A stretch of DNA of 64,000 bases from an uncultured Acidimicrobiales bacterium (GTDB lineage: Bacteria > Actinomycetota > Acidimicrobiia > Acidimicrobiales > SZUA-35). The notes under the pieces are model-generated. The model was not told the origin of the DNA. It saw nothing but the letters and a program-made list of their open reading frames with translations, and made no database searches. The translations under genes were made by a program, and so were the position numbers. Every line of letters begins with the position of its first letter. Position 1 is the stretch's first letter. Below, in pieces: positions 9,106 to 17,016 of this stretch. The DNA is taken from assembly GCA_938021675.1 (NCBI GenBank), contig CALIFY010000017.1:100947-164946 (forward strand). The letters run 5' to 3'.

Positions 9106-9470
9106 CGACGAATATGGTCATCATCGTTCTTTGGTTCATTCCGGCGGCGGCCGTCGGTGCCGTGCTGCGTTACCTGGCGGCCATCTATCTCAACGAACTC
9201 GATAGCGATTTTCCGTTCGGGACCATTGCCGTCAATTTGGTCGCCTCCTTTGCCCTCGGATTGCTGGCCGCGGCAGAGGACCCACTTCCTGTGGTTCTGG
9301 GGGTCGGAGCCCTCGGCGCCCTCTCCACTTGGTCCAGCACCGCCAACGAGGCAGCGGTCCTGGCCCGGCGGGGTTTCGGCGCTCTGGCTCTTGGCTATCT
9401 GGCTCTCACCGCGTCGAGCGGAGTGCTGTTGGCCTGGTTCGGTCTGCGCCTCGGGCCATTGCTGTTCTAG
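9102..9470 (+). CDS. crcB: Fluoride channel FluC/CrcB, divergent second paralogue
   Basis: A 122-residue, four-helix protein starting at an ATG overlapping the preceding stop. It retains the helix-2 pattern (GTIAVNLVASFALG), but the signature becomes GVGALGALSTWSSTA, losing the TTFSTF phenylalanine pair. Paired crcB genes of this kind are known in Gram-positive bacteria and are thought to encode obligate heterodimers in which each subunit supplies part of one pore. Overlap and matched size support co-assembly with the first paralogue. It has no obvious role alone. Confidence 0.85.
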   Translation: MTTNMVIIVLWFIPAAAVGAVLRYLAAIYLNELDSDFPFGTIAVNLVASFALGLLAAAEDPLPVVLGVGALGALSTWSSTANEAAVLARRGFGALALGYLALTASSGVLLAWFGLRLGPLLF

Positions 9471-9498
9471 CCGTCGCCATCATCTCGATGTGCATCGA

Positions 9499-10398
9499 CT
9501 AGCTACGTCGTTCGGAACGAAACTGAGCAAGTCGGGCGAGGCCCTCAGACGCGGTGGTGGAAACGAAGTCGCTACCGAGGGCTTTTGCCGGTTCGATCGA
9601 GCACGCCGCGCCTCCGCCAAGGATGATCGTGGCGTTTGGGTTGTGGTCACGGGTCGCTTCGATCAGTTCGGCGGTCGCCGCTTCGTTGTTGGTTGCGGTA
9701 CTGCTAATCCCGACCGCTACCAGCCGCGGAGTGTTGCGAACCAAGGTGGCGAACGAATCCGGTGGTAGATCTACCCCGCAGTCGACGACTTCGTAGCCTC
9801 CGAGGCGGAAAATGTCGGCCGCGATCGATGTGGCTAGTCGGTGTTCTTCGTTGGCCGGGCAACCGAGCACGACCGTTCCTTTCGACACACCTCTTCTCGA
9901 AGTTCGTAAACCGAGCCGGCCGACAATTCTTTGGCACACGTTTGTCGCCGCGTGTTCTTCGGCGATGGAGATCGCGCCCGCTCGCCATTCCTTACCGAGC
10001 CGGTGGAGAACGGGGATGATGACGTCGTTGTATGCATCGAGGGGGTCCAGGCCGGCGGTCAGTGCCGCCTCCAACGTGACCCAGGCCCCCTGATCATCGA
10101 ACGCGGTGACTCGGTTGAAGAGCCGGTCGTGCCAGTCTGCGCGCTTCGGAGGTGACGATTGGCCCGCCGCGGAGTTGGAAACCAGAAGGTCGAGATCGCG
10201 ACGGCGTACCTTCCACTCCCGCCCATCCTTGTGAGCGATGAGTCTGCCGATACGAATGTAGCGATAGGCCGTCATGTAGTGAACGCCAAGCTCGCCGGCT
10301 ACCTCGGGCAGGGTGAGTTCTGTGGCGCCGGAATCATCGATCGGCTGCCCATGGATCTCGCTTGGCTCGGTATGTGTTCCGTCCAACACGTCACCCAT
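9499..10398 (-). CDS. CarH/LitR-like B12-binding transcriptional regulator (candidate photoreceptor)
   Basis: A 299-residue regulator. Residues about 30-70 form an excisionase/MerR-like winged helix (GVHYMTAYRYIRIGRL). It is followed by a B12-binding helical bundle and a C-terminal Rossmann B12-binding domain (GCPANEEHRLATSI; ILGGGAACS). The bundle contains W-x9-E-H (WRAGAISIAEEH), the signature of AdoCbl photoreceptors such as Thermus CarH, and the His in NEEH fits the lower axial ligand. The ATG at 10398 is preferred; an in-frame GTG lies at 10410. A 16-bp palindrome overlaps the start, suggesting autorepression. Target genes are unknown; it is 9 kb from the B12 locus. Confidence 0.82.
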   Translation of the reverse strand: MGDVLDGTHTEPSEIHGQPIDDSGATELTLPEVAGELGVHYMTAYRYIRIGRLIAHKDGREWKVRRRDLDLLVSNSAAGQSSPPKRADWHDRLFNRVTAFDDQGAWVTLEAALTAGLDPLDAYNDVIIPVLHRLGKEWRAGAISIAEEHAATNVCQRIVGRLGLRTSRRGVSKGTVVLGCPANEEHRLATSIAADIFRLGGYEVVDCGVDLPPDSFATLVRNTPRLVAVGISSTATNNEAATAELIEATRDHNPNATIILGGGAACSIEPAKALGSDFVSTTASEGLARLAQFRSERRS

Positions 10399-10400
10399 TC

Positions 10401-10416
10401 GATTTAGCACTAAATC
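10401..10416. promoter_or_regulatory. Palindrome at the CarH-like gene start (candidate operator)
   Basis: GATTTAGCACTAAATC is a perfect palindrome (7-bp arms, 2-base centre), AT-rich against a GC-rich background, directly upstream of the regulator's ATG. A -10-like TAGATT on the minus strand (10418-10413) overlaps it. The position suits autoregulation by the encoded dimeric or tetrameric HTH protein; binding is inferred. Confidence 0.45.
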
Positions 10417-10451
10417 TAGCGTGCGGAGTCAAACTCTGCTAAAAAGTAGTT

Positions 10452-10541
10452 GAGCGGGCCGTTCAGACTGGTCCGGCTTAACCCCAAATTTCGCCCTTTT
10501 GAGGCAGTTTGTCCGAACCCGCCGCGCTGAACGGCCCGCTC
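10452..10541. repeat. 15-bp perfect inverted repeat flanking 60 bases
   Basis: GAGCGGGCCGTTCAG at 10452-10466 is matched by its exact reverse complement at 10527-10541. The 60-base interior has no open reading frame of note. This occupies most of the roughly 300-base spacer (10399-10713) between the divergent CarH-like and VOC genes. It could fold as a long cruciform or be a very small non-autonomous element. Confidence 0.65.
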
Positions 10542-10713
10542 TGCTCAACAGCCTACCCCAAGAGCTTCCACACCGCCCGGGGTCCCGGGCTGGGTTTGTC
10601 GACCAACAACTACCGTTGTCTATGCCCTCGATAGCTCGTTCCTGTCTGTTGCCCGACGTGTCGGAACGGTGCTAGAGCTGGAGCCACTCGAACGGCAAGA
10701 ACGGAGCTTCGAT

Positions 10714-11064
10714 ATGGCCATCACCGGCGTCCACACATTGCTTTACTCCTCTGAACCAGAGGCGCTTCGGACACTTTTGGGCGATGTGCTCGGGCTGGGC
10801 CACGTCGACGACGGACAAGACGCCGGCTGGTTGATCTTCAAGCTGCCCCCTGCCGAGCTCGGCGTGCACCCCGGGGAAACTCCCGCTCACGAAATCTCGC
10901 TACTGTGCGATGACCTCGATGCCACGATGGCCGAGTTGCAGGCGAAAGGGGTGACGTTCCTGGGCGAACCGGTCGACGAAGGTTGGGGCATCACGGTGAA
11001 GATGATGCTGCCTGGCGACGTCGAGATGCTGTTGTACGAAGCCAGACACAACACGGCGATTTGA
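10714..11064 (+). CDS. VOC-superfamily (glyoxalase-like) protein
   Basis: A 116-residue vicinal-oxygen-chelate fold protein with paired beta-alpha-beta-beta-beta modules: ITGVHTLLYSSEPEALRTLLGDVLGL, then HEISLLCDDLDATMAELQAKGV and a C-terminal PGDVEMLLYE. The C-terminal Glu/Tyr strand is typical of metal-binding members. The ATG at 10714 is preferred over the track start at 10669 because the fold begins immediately there and an AACGGAGC purine stretch precedes it. Substrate cannot be predicted; members include glyoxalases, dioxygenases and antibiotic-binding proteins. It is divergent from the CarH-like regulator and may be one of its targets. Confidence 0.8.
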   Translation: MAITGVHTLLYSSEPEALRTLLGDVLGLGHVDDGQDAGWLIFKLPPAELGVHPGETPAHEISLLCDDLDATMAELQAKGVTFLGEPVDEGWGITVKMMLPGDVEMLLYEARHNTAI

Positions 11065-11076
11065 CGGTGGGCCTAC

Positions 11077-11460
11077 CTACCGCACGTCATCACAGTCGAT
11101 GGTGAACTCGCTGATCACCGCGCCGGTGGTTTGGTCGACCGCTTTGACGTAGCCTTGCGCCAGTTCGGAATCACCCTCGCATTGGGCTTCGGCCGCCTCT
11201 CGCATCTGATCGGTAGGCGGCACCGAGTGGGTCACGTCATCTAGTTCGGCAACATCTACCTCGCCGCCATCCAACTCGGGGATATCGGGATCGGCGCCAT
11301 CGGTTGCTGTCATCTCGGTGAGGTCAGGGGGATCGGCCGGATCGATAGGCGTTGCCTCTTCGGCAGTACAGGCAGCGGCACTGGCGGCGAATCCGAGAAT
11401 CATCACCGGAACCGACATGTAGCGGATCGGGTGTCTGGCCCGTGGGGAGAATCGCAACAC
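11077..11460 (-). CDS. Small acidic putative lipoprotein
   Basis: A 127-residue protein with an Arg-rich N-region, a short hydrophobic stretch and SAAAC at residues 27-31, a weak lipobox (Ala at -3). The mature part is very acidic (Asp/Glu/Pro-rich) up to about residue 75. It ends in a small domain containing two Cys (AQCEGD and TIDCDD) that could form a disulphide. The GTG at 11460 is preferred to the ATG at 11418 because it provides the positively charged signal-peptide start. I do not recognise a family. It is probably anchored to the outer face of the membrane. Confidence 0.6.
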   Translation of the reverse strand: MLRFSPRARHPIRYMSVPVMILGFAASAAACTAEEATPIDPADPPDLTEMTATDGADPDIPELDGGEVDVAELDDVTHSVPPTDQMREAAEAQCEGDSELAQGYVKAVDQTTGAVISEFTIDCDDVR

Positions 11461-11513
11461 GGCATAAGCGTACGGGTTTGGAATTCAAGCTCATCGCCCA
11501 AGCGATAGCGCCG

Positions 11514-12419
11514 ATGTGTTTCGATGTGACGACCGTGCGTCGACTTCGATTCGAGTACCCCGAGGACCAGAATCCGATCTGGACACCGCGACAACCCGCG
11601 TTTTCTTGCGCGGCCAACGCCGTATCGCTGATGATGCCGTCGATCGAGCCGTATTTTGTTCGATCGGTTGGGGCGGTGATCCCCTCTTTACCAGAGGATC
11701 TGCGCCCGGTTGCCGAGGCGTACATCGCCCAAGAGGCGCAACATCACCGCCAACACCATCAGTTCAACAAAATGCTGTCCGACCGATATCGACCAGTTGG
11801 TTGGCTCGATCGGCGGATGCGGGCCACCTACGCCTGGCTCGAACGCACACGGTCAGCACAGTTCAGCCTGGCGTTCGCCGCAGGTTCCGAAACGATGGCC
11901 TACTCGGCTGCGCGGTGGGCGGCGGACCATCGCCAGGAGCTATTCGACCAAGCCGACGAGGTGGCGGCCACGCTGTTCCTCTGGCACCTGGCCGAAGAGG
12001 TCGAACACAAATCGGTGGCCTTCGATGCCTACTGGACGACTTTCGCCGATCATGGCCGGGCGTGGCTGCAATACTTGGTGGCCATGGTGATCGCCGTCGT
12101 CCTCGTCATCGTGTTCGTCGTAGCCGGAACCACCACCATGCTGGCTTGCGAACGACGGCTCCACCATCCGATCAGTTGGATTCGGTTATCTCGGTGGAGC
12201 ATCGGTTTCGCCTATGAGCTACTGACCAATCTCGTACTCAGCCTGTTTCCCAACCATCACCCAAGCCAACTGGTCGACCCCGCCTGGTATGAGGTTTGGC
12301 TCCGAGAATACGACACCGACTCGGCGACCCTTCCGGTCTGGAACCAATCGGCCGGCGGACGATCAGCGCCGGCCGAGGGCATCAACCCCTCGACGGTCCG
12401 CAAGGCTGCCGATGGCTAG
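11514..12419 (+). CDS. Predicted metal-dependent hydrolase (PF10118-type)
   Basis: A 301-residue helical protein resembling the PF10118/COG3687 family. Candidate di-metal ligands lie in two His/Glu clusters: QEAQHHRQHH near residue 75 and HLAEEVEHKSVAFD near residue 160. A hydrophobic segment (about residues 180-210) suggests membrane association. The frame is open upstream, but residues before the ATG at 11514 overlap the divergent lipoprotein gene and are Arg-rich, so the later start is chosen. The 3' end overlaps the next gene by 8 bases. No activity is established for the family. Confidence 0.78.
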   Translation: MCFDVTTVRRLRFEYPEDQNPIWTPRQPAFSCAANAVSLMMPSIEPYFVRSVGAVIPSLPEDLRPVAEAYIAQEAQHHRQHHQFNKMLSDRYRPVGWLDRRMRATYAWLERTRSAQFSLAFAAGSETMAYSAARWAADHRQELFDQADEVAATLFLWHLAEEVEHKSVAFDAYWTTFADHGRAWLQYLVAMVIAVVLVIVFVVAGTTTMLACERRLHHPISWIRLSRWSIGFAYELLTNLVLSLFPNHHPSQLVDPAWYEVWLREYDTDSATLPVWNQSAGGRSAPAEGINPSTVRKAADG

Positions 12420-13746
12420 TACCGAACGTCCACCGACAGGACGAGACGCTCGGCGCGACTGCGATCCGGTGATGCCCGAAGTCGACTGGTTGACCGGGCT
12501 GGCCTCTCGGGCCGCCTTCGTCCGCCAGGTAACGCAATCGGACCGTGATCGTGATCCGTTCACCGTTGCCATCATCAAGATTTCCGATTTCGCTGAACTC
12601 AACCGTCAGCTCGACTACGACGCCGGCGATGCCCTCCTTCGCCGCATCGGACGAACCCTGGCCAACCAAACCAGTGTCAACACCATCGCCGCCCGCTTGG
12701 GTGGCGCCGAGTTCGGTTTGCTCGCCGTCGACATCGAACCGGTCGAAGCCGCCCGGTTGATCGGTCCCATGGCCGCCGAACTGCGGGGGGTCATCACCGA
12801 CTGGACCGCGCTCGAGGCCGAAGAGGCCGGAGTTCCTTTGGTCGAACCAGGCCTGGCCATCGGTGTGTCATCGGGGTCGTCGGAACGGGTATGGATCGAA
12901 GCCGCGACCGCCGCCGAGGTAGCCGTTCAAGAAGGGGCCCACCACGGGTTGTCGCCGGTGGTGGAATACACGACAAACGACCAACGAATCATCCGATTCG
13001 AACGACAGCGCAAAGCTGACAACGAACTGGTAATGGCCATTTCGGCCGGCCGGCTCGAAACCATAAGTCGAGGAATTCAAATCGCTCGCCGAACCGACGA
13101 CACCGACGAGGCCCAAGACTGGACCTGGCTCCGGCTGCAAGCCGCCAGTGCCGACATCGGCACCATCGACACAGCCATCGTCGGCTCAACGACCGGGAGA
13201 CGGGTCGAACGGTGGCTCATCGAAGAAGCGGTGAAACTCATCGGGCGGGCCACCACATCTCTTCGGGTCACGGTGCCCATTTCGAGCGAGGCGGCGGCCG
13301 GCCACGGCCTGGCCCACATTCTGTTCCCGATCGTCGAACGGTACCGCATCCCCCCGAGTCGGCTGGTGTTCGAAATCGACGAACGAGCGATTTCCGAGGC
13401 CGGCGGCGCCCACTATCTGATCGAACAACTCGACGACCTCGGATCGAGCGTCGTGATCGCCGGTTGCGAGGGGGGCTGGACGACCTGGGAGGTTGTCGAA
13501 GCTGCTCCGGTCGCTTATCTCAAACCAGCTGAACGCTTGGTTCGCCGGGCCGGGAGCGGCGATGAGCGAGCGGCGCGAGCCCTCGCAACCCTCGCCGCCA
13601 ATACCGAGGACGCCGACGTCGAACTGATCGCTCCTGGGGAAACCGATATCGACGGGGCGGGGCTCGCCGAGCTCGGCTTCGGTTATCTCGAAGAGGCTGA
13701 GCAACGCTCGATCGATGCCGCAATCCCTTCGAATTCGTTCGATTGA
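12412..13746 (+). CDS. Degenerate GGDEF-EAL protein
   Basis: A 444-residue protein with a diguanylate-cyclase-like fold (about residues 20-165) and an EAL-like fold (about 205-435). The GGDEF motif reads RLGGAEF, losing the acidic metal ligand. In the EAL half no E-x-L motif is found, and the later FEITE equivalent reads FEIDERA. Both catalytic activities are therefore probably lost, leaving a possible c-di-GMP/GTP-binding or scaffolding role. There is no transmembrane or sensor domain. The ATG at 12412 overlaps the upstream stop by 8 bases, implying coupling with the PF10118 gene. Confidence 0.75.
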   Translation: MASTERPPTGRDARRDCDPVMPEVDWLTGLASRAAFVRQVTQSDRDRDPFTVAIIKISDFAELNRQLDYDAGDALLRRIGRTLANQTSVNTIAARLGGAEFGLLAVDIEPVEAARLIGPMAAELRGVITDWTALEAEEAGVPLVEPGLAIGVSSGSSERVWIEAATAAEVAVQEGAHHGLSPVVEYTTNDQRIIRFERQRKADNELVMAISAGRLETISRGIQIARRTDDTDEAQDWTWLRLQAASADIGTIDTAIVGSTTGRRVERWLIEEAVKLIGRATTSLRVTVPISSEAAAGHGLAHILFPIVERYRIPPSRLVFEIDERAISEAGGAHYLIEQLDDLGSSVVIAGCEGGWTTWEVVEAAPVAYLKPAERLVRRAGSGDERAARALATLAANTEDADVELIAPGETDIDGAGLAELGFGYLEEAEQRSIDAAIPSNSFD

Positions 13747-13844
13747 CCCCATCGTCTGGCCACCATCATCACCAGTAGGTTTGCTTGGGCTGGTCGGCAA
13801 CACCGGCGGTAGCTAAACACACCGACCACATCGGCGATCCCGCC

Positions 13845-13850
13845 TACAGT
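13845..13850 (+). promoter_or_regulatory. Candidate -10 box for leaderless isochorismatase-like gene
   Basis: TACAGT is 7 bases before the ATG at 13858, with no Shine-Dalgarno sequence between. It matches the TAnnnT pattern of leaderless promoters seen elsewhere in this window. Confidence 0.4.
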
Positions 13851-13857
13851 CATCACA

Positions 13858-14448
13858 ATGACGGCCAACACCATCCGCCCGGCCCTGGTGATCGTCGACG
13901 TCCAGAAGGGGATCGACGACCCGGCATGGGGCCGACGAAACAACCCGAACGCCGAGACGGTACTGGCGGCGCTACTCGCCTACTGGCGACGTCGCGCCCT
14001 GCCTCGATTCCACGTGCGCCACGACAGCACCGAAGACGATTCGCCGTATCGACCGGACCGGCCCGGCAACGAGTTTAAACCCGAGGTCGCGCCGGTTGAG
14101 GACGAGGCGGTGGTCATAAAGACGACGAACAGCGCGTTCATCGGCACCGACCTAGCCGACCGGTTGACCGCTTCGGGATGCGATGCCGTGTTCTACGGCG
14201 GCGTCTTGACCAACAACTCGCTTGAGGCCACGGTTCGCATGTCTGGCAACCTCGGTTTCCGTTCCTTCGTCGTTGCCGATGCCTGTTGGGCGGTCGACAC
14301 GATCGACCTTCGAGGTCGTACCTGGCCAGCCGAGGACGTTCATGCGTTGTCGCTAGCCAACCTCGACGGTGAGTACGCCACGGTCATCAAATCTGAAGAC
14401 ATCCTGGCCGATACTGCGGAACAACCGCACCGGCCGTCCCCTTCATAG
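13858..14448 (+). CDS. Isochorismatase-family protein with Ser in place of the catalytic Cys
   Basis: A 196-residue cysteine-hydrolase fold. The catalytic Asp (LVIVDVQKG, about residue 15) and Lys (VVIKTTNSAFIGTDL) are in place. The usual GVxTNxCVxxT motif reads GGVLTNNSLEATVR, so the nucleophilic Cys is replaced by Ser. Family members with a different residue here (isochorismatase proper) use another mechanism, so the protein may be active on a different substrate or be non-hydrolytic. It is preceded by a probable leaderless promoter and followed directly by a GNAT frame overlapping its stop. Confidence 0.8.
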   Translation: MTANTIRPALVIVDVQKGIDDPAWGRRNNPNAETVLAALLAYWRRRALPRFHVRHDSTEDDSPYRPDRPGNEFKPEVAPVEDEAVVIKTTNSAFIGTDLADRLTASGCDAVFYGGVLTNNSLEATVRMSGNLGFRSFVVADACWAVDTIDLRGRTWPAEDVHALSLANLDGEYATVIKSEDILADTAEQPHRPSPS

Positions 14449-14804
14449 CAATCGTCCAGGCGTTCGAAACGCCGGTCGCCGACGACGCCGAGTGGCCATG
14501 GGTACGTCTGGTCGAGCGGCATAGCCTCGGTTGGGTCACGGCCAGGAACGGCGACGATGAACTGATGGGCTTCGTCAACGTGGTGTGGGACGGCCTCCTT
14601 CACGCCTGGATACAGGATGTCATGGTCGAGCGATCTTTTCGGCGCCGGGGAGTGGGCGCTCGGTTGGTCGCCGAGGCCGGCGACCACGCCAAGGTCGCCG
14701 GCTGCGAGTGGATGCACGTCGACTTCGATGACCACCTCCGGCCGTTTTACCTTCAGGCCTGCGGCTTCGAACCTACGAACGGCGGTCTTCTCGCGCTCCG
14801 CTGA
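14445..14804 (+). CDS. GNAT-family acetyltransferase, start codon unclear
   Basis: The C-terminal 79 residues from the ATG at 14565 (MGFVNVVWDGLL) give the GNAT core, including the acetyl-CoA loop RSFRRRGVGARLV and the tail HLRPFYLQACGF. The same frame continues upstream with family-like sequence (LVERHSLGWVTARNGDDE) as far as the isochorismatase stop. No ATG, GTG or TTG exists between the preceding in-frame stop (about 14396) and 14565. Either an unusual start (ATA 14445 or ATC 14451) coupled to the upstream stop is used, the gene has lost its start, or only a truncated protein is made. Coordinates mark the homologous span. Confidence 0.65.
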   Translation: MAIVQAFETPVADDAEWPWVRLVERHSLGWVTARNGDDELMGFVNVVWDGLLHAWIQDVMVERSFRRRGVGARLVAEAGDHAKVAGCEWMHVDFDDHLRPFYLQACGFEPTNGGLLALR

Positions 14805-14805
14805 C

Positions 14806-16461
14806 TCAGCGAAGCCTGATGGACCCTGGGGGCGCGAGTTGGACGAACGTCCGACCTCTGGTCAACCGGATCGGACGACCAGCGCTGTCTTTCAGTTCGA
14901 TCGGCGCCTCGGGTGATGTCCGGCTCCACGTTCCGCTGATCCGCTTTCCTGCGGTGAAGATGTGGGCCGCGCTGGCACCGGTGGTATGGGCGTGTGGTGA
15001 TCCAAAGTCGGCCGGGCTTGCCCCGTAGTCGACCCGCAGCACGACCACGTTGTCGACGACGAGTTGATCTCCCGATGCGACGGTGTGGGGTCGTCCATCC
15101 TGGGTGCGGGCCCACCCGTCGGCTCCACCGACCCAAGCGAAGGAAGCCGTCGTGCGGCCGAATGCAACCTCGACACCGTTGGGCGCTGACACGCCGCCAA
15201 CGACTGGCTCACCCGGTCGACGGTAGTTGAAGATGGGGCGCGGTAGGCCGCCTCGGCTGTTGGCCGCCAGGTAGAGCGGGTAGGCGTTGACATACATGTT
15301 GTGGGGAGCCGAGCGGGAGCGGCTCCGGTAATAGGCGCTCGGTACTCGGTTGGCGTTTACATCGATCAGGTCGGCACCAGCGACCCGATCCAACACGCCA
15401 CTGTTTGCGCCCGAAGCGGAAAGGAGCGGCCGATTGAACTGAGCGAGTACGTCGATGTCTGTGGTCCGGATCGAGCGGACGGGCCCGATGGCGTCCGGAA
15501 CGTCTGAATGGAATACCGAGATCAGCCGGGTGAGGTTGCCCTCGACCATCTCTTCATAGATCACGTCGGCCCGTTCGATCCCGGTCTGGGGAATCGCAGC
15601 ACCGACGTTGTCGATCTTGACCGCGAGTGCCGACCGACGAGCCGAGCGTCTGGCTGGGACCCCGGTCAACGGTTGGGTCTCTCGGTAGATCTCCGCCATC
15701 CGCCGCTGGTACTCGGTCGAACTCAGGAATCCGGCCACGACGTCGCGGAACGGTGTGCCGTTGTCGATGACCGTGGTCCAGTAGGCGAGGCCGTTCGGTT
15801 CTGGTACCCGTCGGAGCATACCGACGTACAGCATCGTGGCTCGCACTCGCGACCCAAGCCGGCCGCGATACTCTGCCGAATCCGAAAAGGCCACCATGAG
15901 CCCACCGCGGCTCAAGCCACCGGCCAGCTGGCCTCGCCAGTACGCCGCCCCGGCACCATCGGCCGATCGGCTGAGCACGTTCTCGTATACCCGGTTGACA
16001 TATCGGTCATTTGACAGGTCTCCGTATGCCCGCTGGAACTCGGCCGACTTGACAAATTGCTCGGCGATCCGTTCGATCGACACACCGGATCGGGCGACAC
16101 CGGACCAGTAATCAAGCCCGGCAAAGTCGGGAGCTCGACGGAAGAACGCATAGTAGAGCCGCACGATCGGGGCCAATGTGCCCTCGAATTCGGGACTTTG
16201 AGCTAGCTCTTCAGCTACCGCGCTTGGCGGCGTACCGGCTTTGATTCGCGACACCCAGTAGTCGAGCCCGTCCCGGTCCGGCGACCGGGAGAGGAAATCC
16301 TCATACTGCTGAATCACGAAATCGTCGGGGGTCGGCGAGCCCGCCGTTGGCCGAGAATCGAATGTCGCTCCGACGGCTGATGCCGGGACGACGAGAGCGA
16401 TCACTACGGTGGCGAGAAGGGCGATGGAACGGAATCGCATGAGTCTCTGTCGGCCGGTCAT
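14806..16461 (-). CDS. Secreted DUF4214 (x4) - DUF3048 protein
   Basis: A 551-residue protein with a Sec-type signal peptide (hydrophobic run ending VPASAVGA). It is followed by four repeats of about 55 residues, each with an LSRSPDRDGLDYW-like core (DGLDYWVSRI, AGLDYWSGVA, AGAAYWRGQL, NGLAYWTTVI), as in DUF4214. The C-terminal half (from about residue 275) resembles DUF3048/YerB: AVKIDNVGAAIPQTGIERAD, then GPVRSIRTTD. DUF4214 repeats occur in surface and S-layer-associated proteins; DUF3048 is of unknown function. The fusion suggests a cell-surface role. The ATG at 16461 is used; a TTG 12 bases upstream is possible. Confidence 0.8.
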   Translation of the reverse strand: MTGRQRLMRFRSIALLATVVIALVVPASAVGATFDSRPTAGSPTPDDFVIQQYEDFLSRSPDRDGLDYWVSRIKAGTPPSAVAEELAQSPEFEGTLAPIVRLYYAFFRRAPDFAGLDYWSGVARSGVSIERIAEQFVKSAEFQRAYGDLSNDRYVNRVYENVLSRSADGAGAAYWRGQLAGGLSRGGLMVAFSDSAEYRGRLGSRVRATMLYVGMLRRVPEPNGLAYWTTVIDNGTPFRDVVAGFLSSTEYQRRMAEIYRETQPLTGVPARRSARRSALAVKIDNVGAAIPQTGIERADVIYEEMVEGNLTRLISVFHSDVPDAIGPVRSIRTTDIDVLAQFNRPLLSASGANSGVLDRVAGADLIDVNANRVPSAYYRSRSRSAPHNMYVNAYPLYLAANSRGGLPRPIFNYRRPGEPVVGGVSAPNGVEVAFGRTTASFAWVGGADGWARTQDGRPHTVASGDQLVVDNVVVLRVDYGASPADFGSPHAHTTGASAAHIFTAGKRISGTWSRTSPEAPIELKDSAGRPIRLTRGRTFVQLAPPGSIRLR

Positions 16462-16546
16462 CGCCGTCGCCAACCTTTTCGACGTGATGTCTTGGATCTT
16501 CCTCTCGCCCTACCATTTGGTGCCGTCACCGGTCACCATGACGTGA

Positions 16547-16924
16547 ATGAGACTCGAATCGTTCGAACACGTTCAACTCGCCATGCCCGCCGGCGCAGAA
16601 GCGGTGGCGGTGGCCTTCTACGAGGGTTTGCTCGGCATCGAGCATGTGCCGAAGCCCCCGGATCTCGCCGCCCGCGGTGGATGCTGGTTCGAATCTGGCG
16701 AACTAAAGGTGCACCTTGGGGTCGATTCGGATTTTCGGCCGGCCCGCAAAGCTCATCCGGCGTTCGTTGTAACCGGCCTCGACGCGCTCGTGGCCAAACT
16801 CATGGCGGCCAACATTGCAGTGTCCGATGGATCCCGACTCGATGGTTTCCGGCGCCGAGTCGATATCGATGACCCGTTCGGCAACCGAATCGAGCTAATG
16901 GAACGAGCAATGTCGGCACGGTGA
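16547..16924 (+). CDS. VOC-superfamily (glyoxalase-like) protein
   Basis: A 125-residue single-domain VOC protein. The first module is FEHVQLAMPAGAEAVAVAFYEGLLGI, and the second is HPAFVVTGLDALVAKLMAANI with the C-terminal metal/ligand strand DPFGNRIELME. The layout fits dioxygenase- or glyoxalase-like members that dimerise to form the active site. The substrate cannot be read. It stands alone between a divergent surface-protein gene and another VOC gene about 90 bases downstream; the two differ clearly in sequence, so they are not a recent duplication. Confidence 0.82.
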   Translation: MRLESFEHVQLAMPAGAEAVAVAFYEGLLGIEHVPKPPDLAARGGCWFESGELKVHLGVDSDFRPARKAHPAFVVTGLDALVAKLMAANIAVSDGSRLDGFRRRVDIDDPFGNRIELMERAMSAR

Positions 16925-17016
16925 TGTATTCGCTACACGGAAGTCACCTCGCGTAGCTGATGGAACCAGCACCGCTACGGCCGAGCGTCCAGTAGTTCGG
17001 CGTTACTCTCTACCGC

